Shown: positions 9,918 through 18,291 of the stretch, piece after piece
Layout: every line of letters begins with the position of its first letter
Numbering within the stretch: the stretch's first letter is position 1
Assembly (NCBI RefSeq): GCF_029625295.1
Contig: NZ_CP121112.1
Location: 2,170,001 to 2,234,000, forward strand
Reading direction: 5' to 3'
Source: Flavobacterium gyeonganense
Lineage (GTDB): Bacteria; Bacteroidota; Bacteroidia; Flavobacteriales; Flavobacteriaceae
Length of the DNA: 64,000 bases
Translations under genes and position numbers: made by a program
The notes under the pieces: generated by a model
Database searches by the model: none
What the model was told of the DNA's origin: nothing
The model's input: the letters and a program-made list of their open reading frames with translations, nothing else

Positions 9918-9966
9918 AAATTAGATAATTAGAAAATGAACCAACATTATTCTAATTATCTAATTT
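9918..9966 (+). promoter_or_regulatory. Perfect 17-bp inverted repeat between atpA and atpG
   Basis: AAATTAGATAATTAGAA (9918-9934) and its exact complement TTCTAATTATCTAATTT (9950-9966) flank a 15-nt loop. All AT-rich, with no T run after the stem. It could form a weak mRNA hairpin inside the operon or be an extragenic palindrome. Confidence 0.55.
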
Positions 9967-9994
9967 TCAAATTGTCACATTTTCTAATTAATAG

Positions 9995-10855
9995 ATGGCA
10001 AATTTAAAGGAAATCCGTAATAGAATTACTTCCGTTTCATCGACGATGCAAATTACATCGGCTATGAAAATGGTTTCTGCTGCAAAGCTTAAGAAAGCAC
10101 AAGATGCAATCACTGCAATGCGCCCTTATGCCGAGAAATTAACAGAGTTACTGCAAAATCTTTCTGCTACACTTGATGGTGAAGTTGGAGGAGATTACAC
10201 AGCACAACGTGAAGTAAAAAAAGTATTGCTTGTAGCAATAACTTCTAACAGAGGTTTATGTGGTGCATTCAATTCAAATGTTATTAAAGAAATCAAAAAC
10301 CGTACTGAATTTTACGCTGGTAAACAAGTTGATGTTTTTCCTATTGGGAAAAAAGGAAACGATGTTTTGGCTAAAACGCATAAAGTTCATGGTCATCATA
10401 ATGCGATTTTTGACCATTTAACTTTTGATAATGTTGCCGCAATTGCAGATAATTTAACTGAAAGATTCTTATCTGGAGAGTACGATAGAATTGAATTGGT
10501 TTACAATCAGTTTAAAAATGCTGCAACTCAAATTGTTCAGGTCGAACAGTTTTTGCCTTTAGCTCCAATTAAATCTGACGAATCAGTTTCTGCAGGAGAT
10601 TACATTTTCGAACCTTCCAAAGAAGAAATTGTTTTGACTTTGATTCCAAAATCATTAAAAACACAATTATACAAAGGTATTCGTGATTCTTTTGCTTCAG
10701 AGCATGGAGCACGTATGACAGCTATGCACAAAGCAACTGATAATGCCACTGAATTGAGAAATCAATTGAAATTGACTTATAATAAAGCACGTCAGGCTGC
10801 TATTACTAACGAAATTTTAGAGATTGTTGGTGGTGCAGAGGCATTAAATGGATAA
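9995..10855 (+). CDS. atpG: ATP synthase F1 subunit gamma
   Basis: Central shaft of F1, 286 aa. The N-terminal helix has the family signature EIRNRITSVSSTMQITSAMKMVSAAKL, the middle domain has ITSNRGLCGAFNSNV, and the C-terminal helix ends MHKATDNATELRNQLKLTYNKARQAAITNEILEIVGGAEAL (read in parts). Last gene of the operon; a rho-independent terminator follows 25 bp after the stop. Confidence 0.97.
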   Translation: MANLKEIRNRITSVSSTMQITSAMKMVSAAKLKKAQDAITAMRPYAEKLTELLQNLSATLDGEVGGDYTAQREVKKVLLVAITSNRGLCGAFNSNVIKEIKNRTEFYAGKQVDVFPIGKKGNDVLAKTHKVHGHHNAIFDHLTFDNVAAIADNLTERFLSGEYDRIELVYNQFKNAATQIVQVEQFLPLAPIKSDESVSAGDYIFEPSKEEIVLTLIPKSLKTQLYKGIRDSFASEHGARMTAMHKATDNATELRNQLKLTYNKARQAAITNEILEIVGGAEALNG

Positions 10856-10880
10856 TGAATATATTCAAATTATATATAAA

Positions 10881-10917
10881 AAAAAGAGCCTACAATCAAA
10901 TGCAGGCTCTTTTTTTG
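10881..10917 (+). terminator. Rho-independent terminator of the atp operon
   Basis: Stem AGAGCCTaCA / TGcAGGCTCT (one mismatch) with a 6-nt loop, preceded by an A run and followed by TTTTTTTG. It lies just after atpG and would end the operon transcript before the repeat region. Confidence 0.85.
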
Positions 10918-10951
10918 TATTTAAGAATTCCCCATTATTCTTAAATTAGAT

Positions 10952-11006
10952 TTTAAAATGGTGATTCTGGAGAATTCTTTTCCCCAAGAATCATTACCAT
11001 TTTAAA
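10952..11006 (+). repeat. Element H, copy 1: long hairpin with C-rich loop before repeat array 1
   Basis: Stem TTTAAAATGGT (10952-10962) pairs perfectly with ACCATTTTAAA (10996-11006). After a 3-nt bulge on the 3' side (ATT), GATTCT pairs with AGAATC. The loop carries TTTTCCCC. A second copy with the same layout lies at 12167-12222. Comparison of the two shows a compensated pair change near the base of the stem, which supports a conserved fold. Strand is assigned from the matching order of the two modules, not from known transcription. Confidence 0.7.
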
Positions 11007-11031
11007 GAGTTCAAGTGGATTTAACACACTT

Positions 11032-11806
11032 TGCTTTGTTTTTATGGGAACAAACTAGCTTTATTAATCCCATTGCTCACTTTTTAAAGGGTTATATTCA
11101 GCTCTTACAATCCCTGTGCTTTGTTTTTATGGGAACAAACTAGCTTTATCAACCCGATGCTTACTTTTTTAGAGGGTTGTATTTCAGCTCTTACAATCCC
11201 TGTGCTTTGTTTTTTTATGGGAACAAACTAGCTTTATCAACCCGATGCTTACTTTTTTTAGAGGGTTGTATTTCAGCTCTTACAATCCCTGTGCTTTGTT
11301 TTTTATGGGAACAAATAGCTTTATCAACCCAATGCTTACTTTTTTTAGAGGGTTGTATTTCAGCTCTTACAATCCCTGTGCTTTGTTTTTACGGGAACAA
11401 ACTAGCTTTATCAACCCAATGCTTACTTTTTTAGAGGGTTGTATTTCAGCTCTTACAATCCCTGTGCTTTGTTTTTACGGGAACAAGTTAGCTTTATCAA
11501 CCCAGTGCTTACTTTTTTAGAGGGTTGTATTTCAGCTCTTACAATCCCTGTGCTTTGTTTTTACGGGAACAAGTTAGCTTTATTAATCCCGATGCTTTGT
11601 TTTTTTAAGGGTTACCCATTAGCTTTAATCAATCCCGTGCTTTGTTTTTAGGGTACAAATAGCTAAATTATCCCAAGCTCTGTTTTTTTACAGGTTACAT
11701 ATCAGCTGTATCAATCCTACTTATGCTTTGTTTTTAGGGTACAAAATAGCTTCATCAACCCGATGCTTTGTTTTTTTGAGGGTTACATATCAGCTGTATC
11801 AGTCCC
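11032..11806 (+). repeat. Tandem hairpin repeat array 1 (18 units, ~43 bp each)
   Basis: Two alternating unit types. Type A is GGGAACAAACTAGCTTTATC followed by AACCC; type B is GGGTTGTATTTCAGCTCTTA followed by CAATCCC. Each has short GGG/CCC ends, an inner stem and an AGC-containing apical loop. Spacers of ~16-18 bp share TGCTTTG/TGCTTAC plus a T run. A units begin at 11046, 11131, 11219, 11307, 11393, 11479, 11565, 11651 and 11737; B units at 11089, 11174, 11263, 11350, 11436, 11522, 11609, 11692 and 11780. The A-to-A period is 85-88 bp, not a multiple of three. The last units (A8, B7-B9) diverge most. Any short open frames here are translations of the repeat and are not credible genes. Function unknown. 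Confidence 0.9.
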
Positions 11807-12099
11807 TTATTTTTTATAAAAAGATTTACCTTTTTAGTATTACAAATATTTGATTATATTATTAGAACCACAATACCCAGATTTAGTGATTTTTCAATTT
11901 TGTTATTTATATTAATTATAGTATTTTAAGTAATTGATTTTCTATATTTTATATTCGTTTTCCATTTTATTTATGTAGGGATATATTATATAATAGAGAT
12001 TTGGCAGAATACTTTTTTTGAAAATTATCGCAAATTTTAATTATAAATGATAGTAAACAAAGTTTGTTCTTATGGATTTGATTGAACTTAAAATAAAAA
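11807..12099. other. AT-rich spacer between the two repeat modules, no gene seen
   Basis: About 290 bp of very AT-rich DNA with no convincing reading frame or promoter. A short frame starting at 12073 runs straight through the following terminator stem and is rejected. Confidence 0.6.
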
Positions 12100-12100
12100 T

Positions 12101-12136
12101 AAAAAGAGCCAACAAATTAAAGTTGGCTCTTTTTAA
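12101..12136 (+). terminator. Rho-independent terminator with no gene upstream
   Basis: AAAAAGAGCCAAC and GTTGGCTCTTTTT form a 13-bp perfect stem around a short AT loop, followed by AATAT. It resembles the atp terminator in its AGAGCC/GGCTCT core. No coding gene lies between atpG and this point, so it suggests that a non-coding transcript, perhaps covering array 1, ends here. Confidence 0.7.
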
Positions 12137-12166
12137 TATATAGTAGTTTCTAATTTTTTAATTAAC

Positions 12167-12222
12167 TATAAAATGGTGATCCTCAACTTCCCCAAAAAAT
12201 TGAGAATCAATACCATTTTATA
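12167..12222 (+). repeat. Element H, copy 2: long hairpin with C-rich loop before repeat array 2
   Basis: Stem TATAAAATGGT (12167-12177) pairs perfectly with ACCATTTTATA (12212-12222). A 3-nt bulge (AAT) follows in the same place as in copy 1. Inside, GAT pairs with ATC and CTCAA with TTGAG. The loop contains TTCCCC. Compared with copy 1 the second base pair from the base changes T-A to A-T on both strands, a compensated change. Confidence 0.7.
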
Positions 12223-12247
12223 AACAATTGACAGATTATTCTCTGTA

Positions 12248-12510
12248 GTGCTTTGTCTTTTATGGGAACAAACTAGCTTTATTAGTCCCAGTGCTCTGTT
12301 TTTTTAAGGGTTACATTCCAGCAGAATCAATCCCTGCGCTTTGTCTTTTATGGGAACAAACTAGCTTTATTAGTCCCAGTGCTCTGTTTTTATAGGGTTA
12401 CAATACAGCAGAATCAATCCCTTTTGCTTTGTCTTTTATGGGAACAAACAAGCTTTATCAGTCCCAGTGCTTCCTTTTTTATAAGGGTTGTATTTAGCTT
12501 TCTCAATCCC
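12248..12510 (+). repeat. Tandem hairpin repeat array 2 (6 units)
   Basis: Same unit design as array 1. A units begin at 12264, 12352 and 12440 (GGGAACAAACTAGCTTTATT then AGTCCC); B units at 12308, 12395 and 12485 (GGGTTACATTCCAGCAGAAT then CAATCCC in the first). Spacers are RTGCT followed by a T run. The A-to-A period is 88 bp. The outer A stem is better paired here (GGGA/TCCC) than in array 1. In B unit 1 the inner stem ATTC/GAAT replaces the GTA/TAC pairing of array 1, suggesting that the fold is kept while the bases change. Confidence 0.9.
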
Positions 12511-13047
12511 TGTGTGACAAATTTATGATGAGACCAGAAAAAAAATGTTACATAATTTTCTTATTTAAGTTATATATTTCACACGTATAAGTTTTTTTCT
12601 ATAAAAAACACTTGTAAATCTTTAACAGTAACTTACTCTATTATATACTATCACAAAACAAAAAAGTTATTTTCTAAATGATTTCTACTCCTGTTTTCAA
12701 AGTTGCATTGAAAATGAGACATCTTTAGGTTTCTAAGTTGATGGCCTAGCTACTAATTATAAGTATAAATATTCTAAGTTTTTTATTTTAAGTGAATTCT
12801 GGATACAGTTATAAAGAAATTGATAAATGCGAATTATATTTAAAGAAAAAAGTTAGGGTTAGGTTTTCAAGCAATAATTTTTGATGTTTTTACTTGAAAT
12901 TTTGGAAACACACAAGATTACTAAAGTTTAGATGAAAAGAAACTAACTCATTAAACTTGTCGTGAAGTTTTTTATTGATTCATTAAAAACACCAATAAAA
13001 CCAAAGAATTGGTTATTTTTGTTTTCCGAACTTTATTACTAATTATT
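12511..13047. other. Gene-free AT-rich stretch before the flippase gene
   Basis: About 540 bp with no convincing open frame, terminator or repeat unit. The promoter of the following flippase gene presumably lies here but no clear TAnnTTTG element was found near its start. Confidence 0.5.
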
Positions 13048-14508
13048 TTGGGATTATATAAAAATCTTTTCAAACAAACTGCAATTTATGGACTGGCAAC
13101 CGTTTTACCACGAATGCTCAGTTTTTTATTAGTCAGATTATATACAGGTATTTTACCTACAGCTGAATATGGCGAAGTTTCGATTGTTTTGTCCTGGATG
13201 GTTTTCTTTAATGTAATTCTTTCCTATGGAATGGAAACTGCGTTTTTTAGATTTTACAGCGCCGAAGATGACAAGAAAAATGTAATTGCAACAGCTACAA
13301 TATCGGTATTTTGGACTTCGATTGGATTTTTGTTTACTGCTTTAATTTTTAGAAATACACTGGCAAACTGGGCAGAAGTTGATACGCAGTATGTTACCTA
13401 TTCGGTTTGGATTTTGGTTCTGGATGCTTTGGTTTTAATACCGTTTTCTAAGCTTAGAGCCAATCAGCGACCAATGGTTTACGCAGCCATTAAAATTGGA
13501 AATGTTGTTATAAACCTTTTACTGAATATTTTTTTCTTACTCTATTTGCCAAAACTGGCCACCGATAATCCCAATTCTGTCTGGGATAATTTATATATTG
13601 AAAATTTTCAGATTGCCTATATTTTCATCGCAAATCTTTTAGCAAGTTTAGCCACATTCATTGTACTTTCACCAAATTATCTTTCTCTCGGAAGAAGATT
13701 TGATCCTGTACTTTGGAAAAAAATGATGAAATATGGTTTGCCAATTCTTGTTGCCGGAATTGCATTTGCAGTGAATGAACATTTTGATAAAATTTTATTG
13801 GGCTATTTATTGCCAGAAAATTTAGCGAAGTCAGAAGTTGGTGCTTATTCAGCTTGTTATAAGTTAGGATTATTTATGGTTTTGTTTGCTACAGCATTCA
13901 GACTCGGAATTGAGCCTTTCTTTTTTAGTCATGCAAAAAATGAAAATGCGCCACAAACCTATGCCGTTATCACGAAGTATTTTGTGATTTTAGGATCACT
14001 GATCTTATTGGGAGTAATTGTTTTTGCAGATATTTTAAAACTCCTTTTACTTGATAATAAATCGTATTGGGAAGCCATGAAAGTTGTTCCATTAATTATT
14101 CTGGCCAATTTTTTCTTAGGAATTTATAATAATTTATCTGTTTGGTATAAATTGACAGATAAAACAAGAATTGGCGCATATATTTCTATTGTTGGTGCTA
14201 TTGTAACACTGTTTTTAAATTACTTGTTAATTCCAAAATACAGTTATTACGGATCAGCAATTGCAACTATATCAGCTTACGGAAGTATGATGTTCATTTC
14301 CTATATATTAGGAAACAAATATTATCCAATACCTTATGATATGAATAAAATTGGAGCTTATCTTGGAATTTCAATTGTATTTTCAGCTATTTCATTTTAT
14401 TGGTTTAGAGAAAATTATTTTGTTGGAATTCCGTTATTGCTAGGATTCATTTATTTTGTCTATCATAATGAAAAAGAGACAATCAAAGGAATTATGAATA
14501 AAAAGTAA
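13048..14508 (+). CDS. Polysaccharide flippase (Wzx/MATE-like, MOP superfamily)
   Basis: About 486-residue membrane protein with some 12-14 hydrophobic helices. It opens with the family-typical [21 protein letters not shown], an amphipathic start followed by helix 1. Members flip lipid-linked oligosaccharides for surface polysaccharide assembly. I chose the TTG at 13048 because the homologous proteins, as I recall them, begin at this point; the open frame extends upstream to another TTG at 13009. The neighbouring downstream genes for a sugar nucleotidyltransferase and envelope proteins support a role in envelope glycan export. The substrate is unknown. Confidence 0.85.
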   Translation: MGLYKNLFKQTAIYGLATVLPRMLSFLLVRLYTGILPTAEYGEVSIVLSWMVFFNVILSYGMETAFFRFYSAEDDKKNVIATATISVFWTSIGFLFTALIFRNTLANWAEVDTQYVTYSVWILVLDALVLIPFSKLRANQRPMVYAAIKIGNVVINLLLNIFFLLYLPKLATDNPNSVWDNLYIENFQIAYIFIANLLASLATFIVLSPNYLSLGRRFDPVLWKKMMKYGLPILVAGIAFAVNEHFDKILLGYLLPENLAKSEVGAYSACYKLGLFMVLFATAFRLGIEPFFFSHAKNENAPQTYAVITKYFVILGSLILLGVIVFADILKLLLLDNKSYWEAMKVVPLIILANFFLGIYNNLSVWYKLTDKTRIGAYISIVGAIVTLFLNYLLIPKYSYYGSAIATISAYGSMMFISYILGNKYYPIPYDMNKIGAYLGISIVFSAISFYWFRENYFVGIPLLLGFIYFVYHNEKETIKGIMNKK

Positions 14509-14530
14509 TGCCTTAAATTTTAAAATAAAA

Positions 14531-14965
14531 ATGAAAATACAAATCATCAATAAATCGCAGCACGACTTACCAAATTACGAAACAATTGCTTCGGCAGGAA
14601 TGGATTTACGTGCCAATTTAACGGAATCAATAACTCTAAAACCATTAGAAAGAACCATCGTAAAAACAGGTCTTTTTATTGAGTTGCCAATTGGTTACGA
14701 AGCCCAGGTTAGACCAAGAAGCGGTCTCGCAGCTAAAAAAGGTGTTACGGTTTTGAACTCTCCCGGAACTGTAGATGCTGATTACAGAGGTGAAATAGGC
14801 GTAATTTTAGTAAATTTATCAAATGAAGATTTTGTAATCGAAAACGGAGAACGAATTGCACAATTAATTATTTCCAAACATGAAAGGGCAGAGTGGATTG
14901 AAGTTGAGGAACTTTCTGAAACTTCAAGAGGAGCGGGTGGCTTCGGGAGTACGGGTGTGAAATAG
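14531..14965 (+). CDS. dut: dUTP diphosphatase
   Basis: Hydrolyses dUTP to dUMP and pyrophosphate, keeping uracil out of DNA and supplying dTMP synthesis. All five trimeric dUTPase motifs are visible: AGMDLRAN (about 22-29), [11 protein letters not shown], the [11 protein letters not shown] loop, RIAQLII, and the C-terminal [10 protein letters not shown] that closes over the active site. Length 144 aa is standard. It follows the flippase gene by 22 bp. Confidence 0.96.
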   Translation: MKIQIINKSQHDLPNYETIASAGMDLRANLTESITLKPLERTIVKTGLFIELPIGYEAQVRPRSGLAAKKGVTVLNSPGTVDADYRGEIGVILVNLSNEDFVIENGERIAQLIISKHERAEWIEVEELSETSRGAGGFGSTGVK

Positions 14966-15093
14966 TTTCAGTAATCTGTATCATTATTCTAAGCTGTATC
15001 GCTTTCAACTAAAGACTTTGCAACTTTACCTTTAAAATTTCAACCAAACCAAGGAGATTTTTTTAGTCTCGCCATAAAAAATAAATACAAAAA

Positions 15094-16110
15094 ATGAAAA
15101 TAATCGTTCCAATGGCAGGTCGCGGATCAAGATTACGACCTCATACTTTAACTGTTCCAAAACCATTAATTCCTGTTGCAGGAAAATCAATTGTTCATCG
15201 TCTGGTTGAAGATATTGCCAAAATATTAAAACAGCCAATTGAAGAAGTTGCCTTTATTTTAGGAGATGAAGCTTTTTTTGGTGATGATGTTGTTTCAAGT
15301 TTACAGGATTTAGCCAAAGGTTTAGGGGCAAAAGCATCTATTTATCGTCAGGATTTACCATTAGGAACGGGTCATGCCATTATGTGTGCTAAGGATTCTT
15401 TATCAGGACCAGCCGTAATTGCGTATGCAGATACTTTAATCAGAGCAGATTTTGAACTGGATCCGGCTGCTGATTCCGTAATCTGGGTGAAACAAGTGGA
15501 TCAGCCTGAAGCATTTGGTGTAGTAAAATTAAACGGCAATAATGAAATTACTGAATTGGTAGAAAAACCAAAAGAATTTGTTAGTGATTTAGCGGTTATC
15601 GGAATTTATTATTTCAAAGAAGTTGGCGATTTGAAAAAAGAACTTCAGGGCGTTTTGGATAATAATATTCAAAATGGTGGAGAATATCAGATTAATGATG
15701 GTATTAAAGCTATGATGGCAAACGGAAAAATTTTCAAAACAGGAAGTGTCGATGAATGGATGGATTGTGGTAATAAAGATGTGACGGTTGAAACAAATAC
15801 CCGAATGCTTGGTTTTCTTCATAATGATGGAGAACATTTAGTGGATTATAATGTGACTTTAGAAAATTCAACTATTATTCCTCCTTGTTATATTGGAGAA
15901 AATGTAGTACTAAAAAATGCAACTGTGGGCCCAAATGTTTCATTAGGAAAAGGATGCCATGTTACGGATAGCTCCATAAAAAACAGCTTGGTACAAACCT
16001 ATTCGCAAATAAAAAATGCTGATTTGGATAATGCAATGATTGGAAATCATGTGAGTTATGATGGAAAATTTAAAAGTATCAGTATTGGTGATTATTCTGT
16101 TTTTGAATAA
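15094..16110 (+). CDS. Sugar-1-phosphate nucleotidyltransferase
   Basis: Transfers a nucleotide from an NTP to a sugar-1-phosphate to give an NDP-sugar. Seen: the N-terminal nucleotide-binding signature PMAGRGSRLRPHTLTVPKPL (about 5-24), a Rossmann-like catalytic domain with VIAYADTLI and EKPKEF, and a C-terminal left-handed beta-helix region (LENSTIIPPCYIGENVVLKN, hexapeptide-like) from about residue 250. This layout matches glucose-1-phosphate thymidylyl/uridylyl or mannose-1-phosphate guanylyl transferases; the exact sugar cannot be fixed. It lies in a conserved envelope block. Confidence 0.88.
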   Translation: MKIIVPMAGRGSRLRPHTLTVPKPLIPVAGKSIVHRLVEDIAKILKQPIEEVAFILGDEAFFGDDVVSSLQDLAKGLGAKASIYRQDLPLGTGHAIMCAKDSLSGPAVIAYADTLIRADFELDPAADSVIWVKQVDQPEAFGVVKLNGNNEITELVEKPKEFVSDLAVIGIYYFKEVGDLKKELQGVLDNNIQNGGEYQINDGIKAMMANGKIFKTGSVDEWMDCGNKDVTVETNTRMLGFLHNDGEHLVDYNVTLENSTIIPPCYIGENVVLKNATVGPNVSLGKGCHVTDSSIKNSLVQTYSQIKNADLDNAMIGNHVSYDGKFKSISIGDYSVFE

Positions 16111-16138
16111 AATAGTAATTTAAAATGAAATTATGTAA

Positions 16139-17491
16139 ATGATGAGAAAAAGAGTGTTAGTAATTTTATTTTTCGTTTTGCTAAGCAATTCTACTATGGT
16201 CATGGCGCAAACAGAACCTGAAGATATTGCTATGGCAACAGACGAATATCAGGACTCTTTTTATGAATCATTAAAACAGAAAGGAATTGAAAATTATGAT
16301 AAGGCAATTATATCTTTAGAAAAATGTATTAAACTCAAACCAAATGATGCCGTTGCTTATTTTGAACTGGGTAAAAATTATTTAAAATTAAAGGAATATC
16401 AAAATGCTCAAAACGCATTTGAAAAAGCGATCCAGATAGATCCAAAAAATAAATGGTACTGGTTAGGAGTTTATGATGTAAGTTTCGAAACCAAAAATTA
16501 TACTCTGGCAATTGAAACGATCCAGAAAATTATTCCGTTTGACGAAGAATACAAAGATGATTTGATTTCATTATATATGATTACCAATCAGTTTGAAAAA
16601 GCACTGTTGACAATCAATGAAATGAATGACAAATACGGGAAATCTGAAGATCGTGAAAGATACAAGCAGCAGATTTTATCTCAGGGCAAATTTCAAAATA
16701 CTGAAATAGACAATTTGATCAGTCAGATCAAACAAAACCCTAAAGACGAATCTAATTATGTTAACCTGATTTTATTATATTCAAAAACAGCAGAAACAGA
16801 TAAAGCTTTGGATGTTTCAAAACAGCTGGCCAGGGAAATTCCAAACTCAGAGTGGGCGCAGCTAAGTTTGTTTAAAGGATATTTAGATCAAAACCAGGCA
16901 GACAAGGCCATAAAGGCAATGAATTTTATTTTATCCAGCCCAAAAATAGATTCTAAAATTAAGCACAGAACACTGAATGAATTTTTAATTTATGTGAATA
17001 AAAATCCGCAATATGCATCTGATTTAGAGATAGCGATTGGCTATTTTGACAACGATCCAAATGTAGATGTTGCTAAAGAAATTGGAAAATTTTATCACAG
17101 TAAAAACCAATTTGAGAATGCGATTAAATATTATGAAAAACATTTAAGTTCCAATTCAGATCAAGATCGTGAAACAAATTTGCTTTTGCTTGAAGCATAT
17201 TTTCAGGCAAAGCAATTTGAGCCAATGACCCAAAGGGCGATGATGTTGATTGAAATTTATCCATCCCAGCCGCAATTTTATTATTATGCAGGATTAGGAA
17301 GTAATCAACTAAAACAATTTAAGAATGCAAAAACCGTTTTAGAAATGGGACTTGATTATGTAGTTGATGATAAAAAAATGGAAGCAAATTTTAATATTCA
17401 GTTAGGCGAGGCGTACAATGGATTGGGAGATGCTAAGAAAAAAGAGGAATACTTTTTGAAAGCAAATGAGTTATTAAAACAAAAAAAGTAA
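16139..17491 (+). CDS. Secreted TPR-repeat protein
   Basis: 450-residue protein with a cleavable signal peptide (residues ~1-24, ending VMAQ) and about ten TPR motifs, the clearest being AYFELGKNYLKLKEYQNAQN and NIQLGEAYNGLGDAKKKEEY. TPRs mediate protein contacts, here in the periplasm. Two adjacent ATG codons open the frame. It is followed after 1 bp by the DUF4292 lipoprotein gene, so the two are probably translated from one message and may act together in the envelope. The specific partner is unknown. Confidence 0.85.
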   Translation: MMRKRVLVILFFVLLSNSTMVMAQTEPEDIAMATDEYQDSFYESLKQKGIENYDKAIISLEKCIKLKPNDAVAYFELGKNYLKLKEYQNAQNAFEKAIQIDPKNKWYWLGVYDVSFETKNYTLAIETIQKIIPFDEEYKDDLISLYMITNQFEKALLTINEMNDKYGKSEDRERYKQQILSQGKFQNTEIDNLISQIKQNPKDESNYVNLILLYSKTAETDKALDVSKQLAREIPNSEWAQLSLFKGYLDQNQADKAIKAMNFILSSPKIDSKIKHRTLNEFLIYVNKNPQYASDLEIAIGYFDNDPNVDVAKEIGKFYHSKNQFENAIKYYEKHLSSNSDQDRETNLLLLEAYFQAKQFEPMTQRAMMLIEIYPSQPQFYYYAGLGSNQLKQFKNAKTVLEMGLDYVVDDKKMEANFNIQLGEAYNGLGDAKKKEEYFLKANELLKQKK

Positions 17492-17492
17492 G

Positions 17493-18269
17493 ATGAAAAA
17501 ATATATAGCAGTAATATTGGTAACAGGTTTAATGATTTCGTGTAAATCAAAATCTGTTGCGGTGCAAAATAGTAATACGGAAACACCAGTTAAAATTGAC
17601 AATAAAACGGTAGAAAAACATTATGAAAACAAATTAGATTTCTCTACATTATACATAAAAGCGAGTGCGAAATATGTTGATGAAAAGCAAAGTCAAAATG
17701 TTACTGCTGAAATTAAAATTGAAAAAGACAAACAGATTTTAGTAAGTGTACGTTTTCTTGGAATCACGATGGCAAAAGCTTTGATTACCCCAACTACAGT
17801 AAGTTATTACGAAAAAATAAACGGTACGTATTATGAAGGCGATTTTACAAGTTTAAGTAAATGGCTGGGAACCGAACTGGATTACAGTAAAGTTCAAAAT
17901 TTATTAGTGGGAGAAGCTTTGGATGATTTAAGAAAAGGAAAATATACACAGACAATTGTAGAAAACCTTATTCGTTTAGAAGATGAAAAAAGTACAAATC
18001 TGAAAAAGACTTTCTTTTTGGAGCCTGAAAAATATTTGCTGCAAAAAGAACAAATTTCGCAGTCTTCAGAAAATAGAATGTTAGAAATTAAATATTCTGA
18101 TAATAAGGTTTTTAATCAGGGAACACTTCCAACCAGTATTGAAATTAATGCAATACAGCCCAAAGGAAAGACGGATATTAATTTAAATTATAACACAATT
18201 TCGTTTAATGAAGAACTTTCTTTTCCATATAGTGTGCCAAGTGGCTATAAAAAAGTTATAATTAACTAA
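17493..18269 (+). CDS. DUF4292 family lipoprotein
   Basis: 258-residue lipoprotein with lipobox LMISC (Cys17). The body has alternating beta-strand character (KIEKDKQILVSVRFLGITMA) and a C-terminal part rich in strands. It resembles the DUF4292 family found in Bacteroidetes; the fold is thought to be LolA/LolB-like, a hydrophobic half-barrel, but that is recalled and not visible here. It sits 1 bp after the TPR gene and 22 bp before an EnvC-like gene, an arrangement often conserved in Flavobacteriia. Confidence 0.8.
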   Translation: MKKYIAVILVTGLMISCKSKSVAVQNSNTETPVKIDNKTVEKHYENKLDFSTLYIKASAKYVDEKQSQNVTAEIKIEKDKQILVSVRFLGITMAKALITPTTVSYYEKINGTYYEGDFTSLSKWLGTELDYSKVQNLLVGEALDDLRKGKYTQTIVENLIRLEDEKSTNLKKTFFLEPEKYLLQKEQISQSSENRMLEIKYSDNKVFNQGTLPTSIEINAIQPKGKTDINLNYNTISFNEELSFPYSVPSGYKKVIIN

Positions 18270-18274
18270 ATTTG
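18267..18274 (+). promoter_or_regulatory. Possible -7 promoter element before the EnvC-like gene
   Basis: TAAATTTG matches TAnnTTTG and starts at the stop codon of the DUF4292 gene, 17 bp before the next ATG. No TTG -33 element is visible, so this is tentative. Confidence 0.3.
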
Positions 18275-18291
18275 CAAAAAGAACATTAAAA

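Noticed and set aside
11177..11651. Several open frames of 70-91 codons inside repeat array 1 (encoding repeats such as SSYNPCAL)
   Set aside because: They are translations of the 86-bp repeat in different frames. The period is not a multiple of three and there is no start context, so they are not genes.
12073..12144. A 23-codon frame starting MDLIELKIKIK
   Set aside because: It runs through the stem and T run of the terminator at 12101-12136, so it cannot be a normal gene.
11032..12510. The arrays as a CRISPR array
   Set aside because: The sequence between units is itself conserved, not unique spacers, the unit structure differs, and no cas gene is in the window.
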